From Candidatus Heimdallarchaeota archaeon (GTDB taxonomy: Archaea > Asgardarchaeota > Heimdallarchaeia > Hodarchaeales > LC-3), in assembly GCA_027364495.1 (NCBI GenBank), contig DAHXPE010000233.1, forward strand, positions 1 to 8,736: a DNA stretch of 8,736 nucleotides, read 5' to 3'. This document shows, one piece after another, positions 6,655 through 8,736 of the stretch. Below the pieces are notes generated by a model. The model did no database searches, had not been told where the DNA came from, and saw only the letters and a list, made by a program, of their open reading frames with translations. Each line of letters opens with the position of its first letter. Position 1 is the stretch's first letter. A program made the position numbers and the translations under genes.

Positions 6655-8472
6655 TCAGGTAACGTTTGATTTTCGATGTTGCTTAATTAACTGTTCTGCA
6701 TTATCAATTTTCTGTTGTTCAAAAACCGCATCAAGCAAATTATTGAAAAACTCGTCAATACTCAAGAAAGTTTCTTCGCCATCGTGACTTTCCACGACTG
6801 CACTAGGCACTAATTCAGCAAATTTAGTACTGAATCGTTTATCATTAAAATATCTAAGTAATGTTGATACTGGAATACCAGTGATTTCGTATAAATCATG
6901 AGCCAATTGCCATTTTCCATATTCATCAATAAAATCCTTTACTGATCCATACTTTTTATAACTTTTGAATTTCTCATTGGTTGTAATTGCTGTGACGACT
7001 GAAACATAGCGCACTTTCATTGCTTCTACCGCTTCGTCATTGTAAGATTTTACGCGATTTCGTTTGGCAGTGCTGGTAAATGTTCGATATTGAGTAACCT
7101 TTGGCATACGTGGGTCAAAAATAGCTTCACCAAGCATGTGAATCACCAATTTTTGATCAGAACGATTTTTAAAGCGTAGACGTTGTAATGTTTGATACTG
7201 TTCACTAAATATTCTTTCGCGATAAAAATTATCGAATTTTTCATTTCCTGTCTGTGGTTTTCTAACTAACTCACCAAATCCGTTATAGCGATATTCATAT
7301 TTATCTTTTTCAGTCTTAAATTTTTTGCCTGTCAAAATCTGATATTTAATTATTTCAGCGTTTAAATTTGGTGAATATTGTGTGACTGTTAGTGTGTCGC
7401 AATCTTCAAATTCGTTGCTACCACGACTATCTTTGCCATAATGCCCCCAAACTTGAACATTTGGAATTGGATGTTGATTGTCCACTCCAACCATTTGCTT
7501 TTTACGCGCGATTAGTCCATTTTTTTTGTTTGGATCAAGATACTCATTTGCAAATTCTTCGATTGCTTTCAGACTTTTTTCATTCATACCCTGACTGGAT
7601 TTTGGAAAGCTGTTCCATAAATTTACTTCTAAATTTTCATTGTGTTCAATCTCAAGTTTGTGAAATTCAATTTGATTATCAAATACAGTGTTTAAAAAAT
7701 CTTCGTCTGCTGTCGCATCCATTAGCATGGCTGTGTGTGATAGCGTATTAATAAGATTTGTTTGACGTTGATGTAATACAATTTCATTTTCGTAAATCAG
7801 CGCTTGATCATATTCATATTCGCCTAAAATGGTACGAATTAAAGATGTTATTCCCACCATCGGAATATTGTTAATATCTGAAACGGTTTCAATTCCAAAC
7901 AATTCACCGTTCACATAATTGTTATCATCGTTCAAATAATTCAACGATGTTCGTAATGTTTCTTTTTCTTCATCTGTCAAAACATCACAAACGCTAACCA
8001 GATCAAATTTGCTTGTTCTGATTTTGCTATTGCGATCATCTTTTTTATCAGTTTTGAACAGTGATTTTAAGACTTTCATTGACTCGTACAGCGCTGTGAG
8101 ATTTTTAATACTGACAAAATCGACTTCTGGTTGCTTCTTTAAATTGTCTAACAAATGTTCGATATTATCCTTCCAATTTTGTACATCTTCCACTTTGAAA
8201 GTTGTATTTTTGATCAGCAAATTTGTAAAATCTTCATCGAATATTGAATGTGTCAAAGGTGTACCATACCTGCTTTCCCCACCGCGCATACTTGCTTGTC
8301 CGAGAAATAATGGAGCCGCCGCATGTGTGGAAAGAATAATTGACATGTGTGAAATAGGATGTTTGCCAGAAAACTGTTGATCATATAAGCATCCATCTTT
8401 TAATATGCAGTTTTCACAAACTGCTTTTGCAGAATGAAAATTTAGAAGTAAATTTATGGAACGGCTTTCCAA
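6655..8472 (-). CDS. 5'-truncated SF2 helicase-like protein (XPD/DinG-type features)
   Basis: The frame is open for 605 codons, but real helicase sequence seems to begin near residue 14: the first dozen codons are antisense to the inverted paralog fragment, so ATG 8472 is not the natural start. Features seen: CENCILKDGCLY (C19, C22, C28), like part of an XPD/DinG iron-sulfur cluster whose first Cys would lie upstream; LSTHAAAPLFL (48-57), resembling the 'vvNHall' stretch; motif II FDEDF (78-82); motif III DATAD (252-256); motif V-like GHYGKDSRGSNEF (343-355); motif VI-like QTLQRLR (427-433); and a C-terminal helical region with an HTH-like stretch (527-547). Walker A is absent, lost with the N-terminus, so this copy as seen cannot work alone. 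The role is inferred as ATP-driven DNA unwinding, perhaps for a mobile element. The exact family is unknown. Confidence 0.6.
   Translation of the reverse strand: MESRSINLLLNFHSAKAVCENCILKDGCLYDQQFSGKHPISHMSIILSTHAAAPLFLGQASMRGGESRYGTPLTHSIFDEDFTNLLIKNTTFKVEDVQNWKDNIEHLLDNLKKQPEVDFVSIKNLTALYESMKVLKSLFKTDKKDDRNSKIRTSKFDLVSVCDVLTDEEKETLRTSLNYLNDDNNYVNGELFGIETVSDINNIPMVGITSLIRTILGEYEYDQALIYENEIVLHQRQTNLINTLSHTAMLMDATADEDFLNTVFDNQIEFHKLEIEHNENLEVNLWNSFPKSSQGMNEKSLKAIEEFANEYLDPNKKNGLIARKKQMVGVDNQHPIPNVQVWGHYGKDSRGSNEFEDCDTLTVTQYSPNLNAEIIKYQILTGKKFKTEKDKYEYRYNGFGELVRKPQTGNEKFDNFYRERIFSEQYQTLQRLRFKNRSDQKLVIHMLGEAIFDPRMPKVTQYRTFTSTAKRNRVKSYNDEAVEAMKVRYVSVVTAITTNEKFKSYKKYGSVKDFIDEYGKWQLAHDLYEITGIPVSTLLRYFNDKRFSTKFAELVPSAVVESHDGEETFLSIDEFFNNLLDAVFEQQKIDNAEQLIKQHRKSNVT
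7408..7641 (-). repeat. Motif V segment of the helicase-like gene, duplicated in inverse at 8433-8666
   Basis: This segment (residues 278-355) aligns without gaps to the plus-strand copy at 8433-8666. By hand count 22 of 234 bases differ, about 90% identity. About 9 of 78 amino acids change, and many other changes are silent. Confidence 0.9.
8150..8227 (-). repeat. 78-bp segment exactly repeated in inverse at the window end
   Basis: The reverse complement of 8150-8227 is identical, base for base, to 8659-8736. It codes residues about 82-108 of the helicase-like protein, just after motif II. The match stops only because the window stops. Confidence 0.9.
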
Positions 8473-8720
8473 AATCCAGTCAGGGCATGGATGAAAAAAG
8501 TTTGAAAGCCATTGAGGAATTTACGAGCGAATATCTTGATCCAAACAAAAAAAATGGACTAATCGCGCGCAAAAAGCAACTGTTTGGAGTGGACAATCAA
8601 CACCCAATCCCAAATATTCACGTTTGGGGGCATTATGGCAAAGATAGTCGCGGTAGCAACAAATTTGCTGATCAAAAATACAACTTTCAAAGTGGAAGAT
8701 GTACAAAATTGGAAGGATAA
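8430..8720 (+). pseudogene. Inverted fragment of a second helicase-like gene, fused out of frame
   Basis: On the plus strand, bases from 8430 (CAG AAT GAA) to about 8660 code a clear homolog of the motif V region of the minus-strand helicase-like gene (QNENLEVNLWNGFPKS to GHYGKDSRGSN). Differences are S to G, N to D, A to T, N to S, M to L, V to F, V to I and Q to H, and many third-position changes are silent, so the source gene was probably under selection. From 8659 the DNA switches to the post-motif-II segment, but one base out of frame, so the reading frame gives an unrelated tail and stops at 8718-8720. The TTG at 8427 is not a credible start. There is no ribosome binding site or promoter. 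This is a broken piece of a paralog, or a chimera. Confidence 0.75.
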
Positions 8721-8736
8721 TATCGAACATTTGTTA
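8659..8736 (+). repeat. Terminal exact inverted repeat of 8150-8227
   Basis: The last 78 bases equal the reverse complement of 8150-8227. In the proper frame (from 8659) they code TNLLIKNTTFKVEDVQNW and onward. The join to the preceding paralog fragment lies within the shared bases AC and AATTTG (8659-8667). Confidence 0.9.

Noticed and set aside
7392..8380. Plus-strand open frames opposite the helicase-like gene
   Set aside because: Antisense shadows of a clearly coding strand. The similar one at 8521-8730 (minus) is the shadow of the paralog fragment.
8409..8432. Homology of the inverted fragment extending left through FHKL (8412-8423)
   Set aside because: The plus-strand frame reads FHKL as in the paralog, but the same bases encode the conserved Cys motif on the minus strand and contain a near palindrome (GCAGTTT-TCAC-AAACTGC). 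With a 2-codon mismatch after it, the match may be chance.
8439..8472. ATG 8472 as the true start of the minus-strand helicase-like gene
   Set aside because: The first dozen codons are antisense to the inverted paralog fragment, there is no ribosome binding site, and the helicase lacks Walker A, so the natural start lies elsewhere.
1..8736. CRISPR array, tRNA, rRNA, insertion sequence
   Set aside because: No regularly spaced repeats, cloverleaf, rRNA blocks or transposase-like protein were seen on either strand.

Overview
The window looks like accessory DNA from a low-GC Gram-positive bacterium (Bacillota, possibly Lactobacillales). The DNA is AT-rich, genes start on ATG, GTG and TTG behind purine-rich Shine-Dalgarno sites (AAGGAGGA, AAAGGTGG, AAGGGGA), and one promoter is close to the sigma-A consensus (TTGACA - 17 bp - TATACT). 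The organism and replicon cannot be fixed from sequence alone. No rRNA, tRNA, CRISPR array or recognisable transposase was seen.

Layout, left to right. (1) Bases 2-163: the last 53 codons of a plus-strand gene whose visible tail has no charged residue. (2) Bases 188-958, minus strand: a very acidic 103-aa protein (542-853) behind a strong promoter (916-944) whose -35 box lies between two copies of a 12-bp direct repeat, then a 79-aa protein resembling a helix-turn-helix regulator (188-427). A perfect 13-bp hairpin lies between them, and its first arm could also pair with the regulator's ribosome binding site. (3) Bases 1388-5814, plus strand: a complete two-gene type III restriction-modification operon. 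It has mod (beta-class N6-adenine methyltransferase, TTG start), res (SF2 translocase plus PD-ExK nuclease, GTG start overlapping the mod stop) and a good intrinsic terminator. (4) Bases 5815-6654: AT-rich spacer with a GC-richer hairpin-bearing island, an unrecognised 84-aa protein (6098-6352) and several inverted repeats. (5) Bases 6655 to about 8430, minus strand: most of an SF2 helicase-like protein with an XPD/DinG-style Cys cluster, without its N-terminus and Walker A motif.

The right end is the oddest part. Just upstream of the truncated helicase, the plus strand carries about 230 bp of a second, diverged copy of the same gene's motif V region (about 90% identical, counted by hand). 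This is fused out of frame, at a 6-9 bp microhomology, to a stretch exactly identical to the reverse complement of 8150-8227, which runs to the last base. The result is a mosaic inverted duplication. It implies a second functional homolog in the sample and either a real fold-back rearrangement or an amplification or assembly chimera at a contig end.

The mod-res pair should work alone as an anti-phage defence: Mod methylates and Mod-Res cuts unmodified DNA. The acidic protein and its neighbour could be regulators or an anti-restriction module carried with it, but that is inference.
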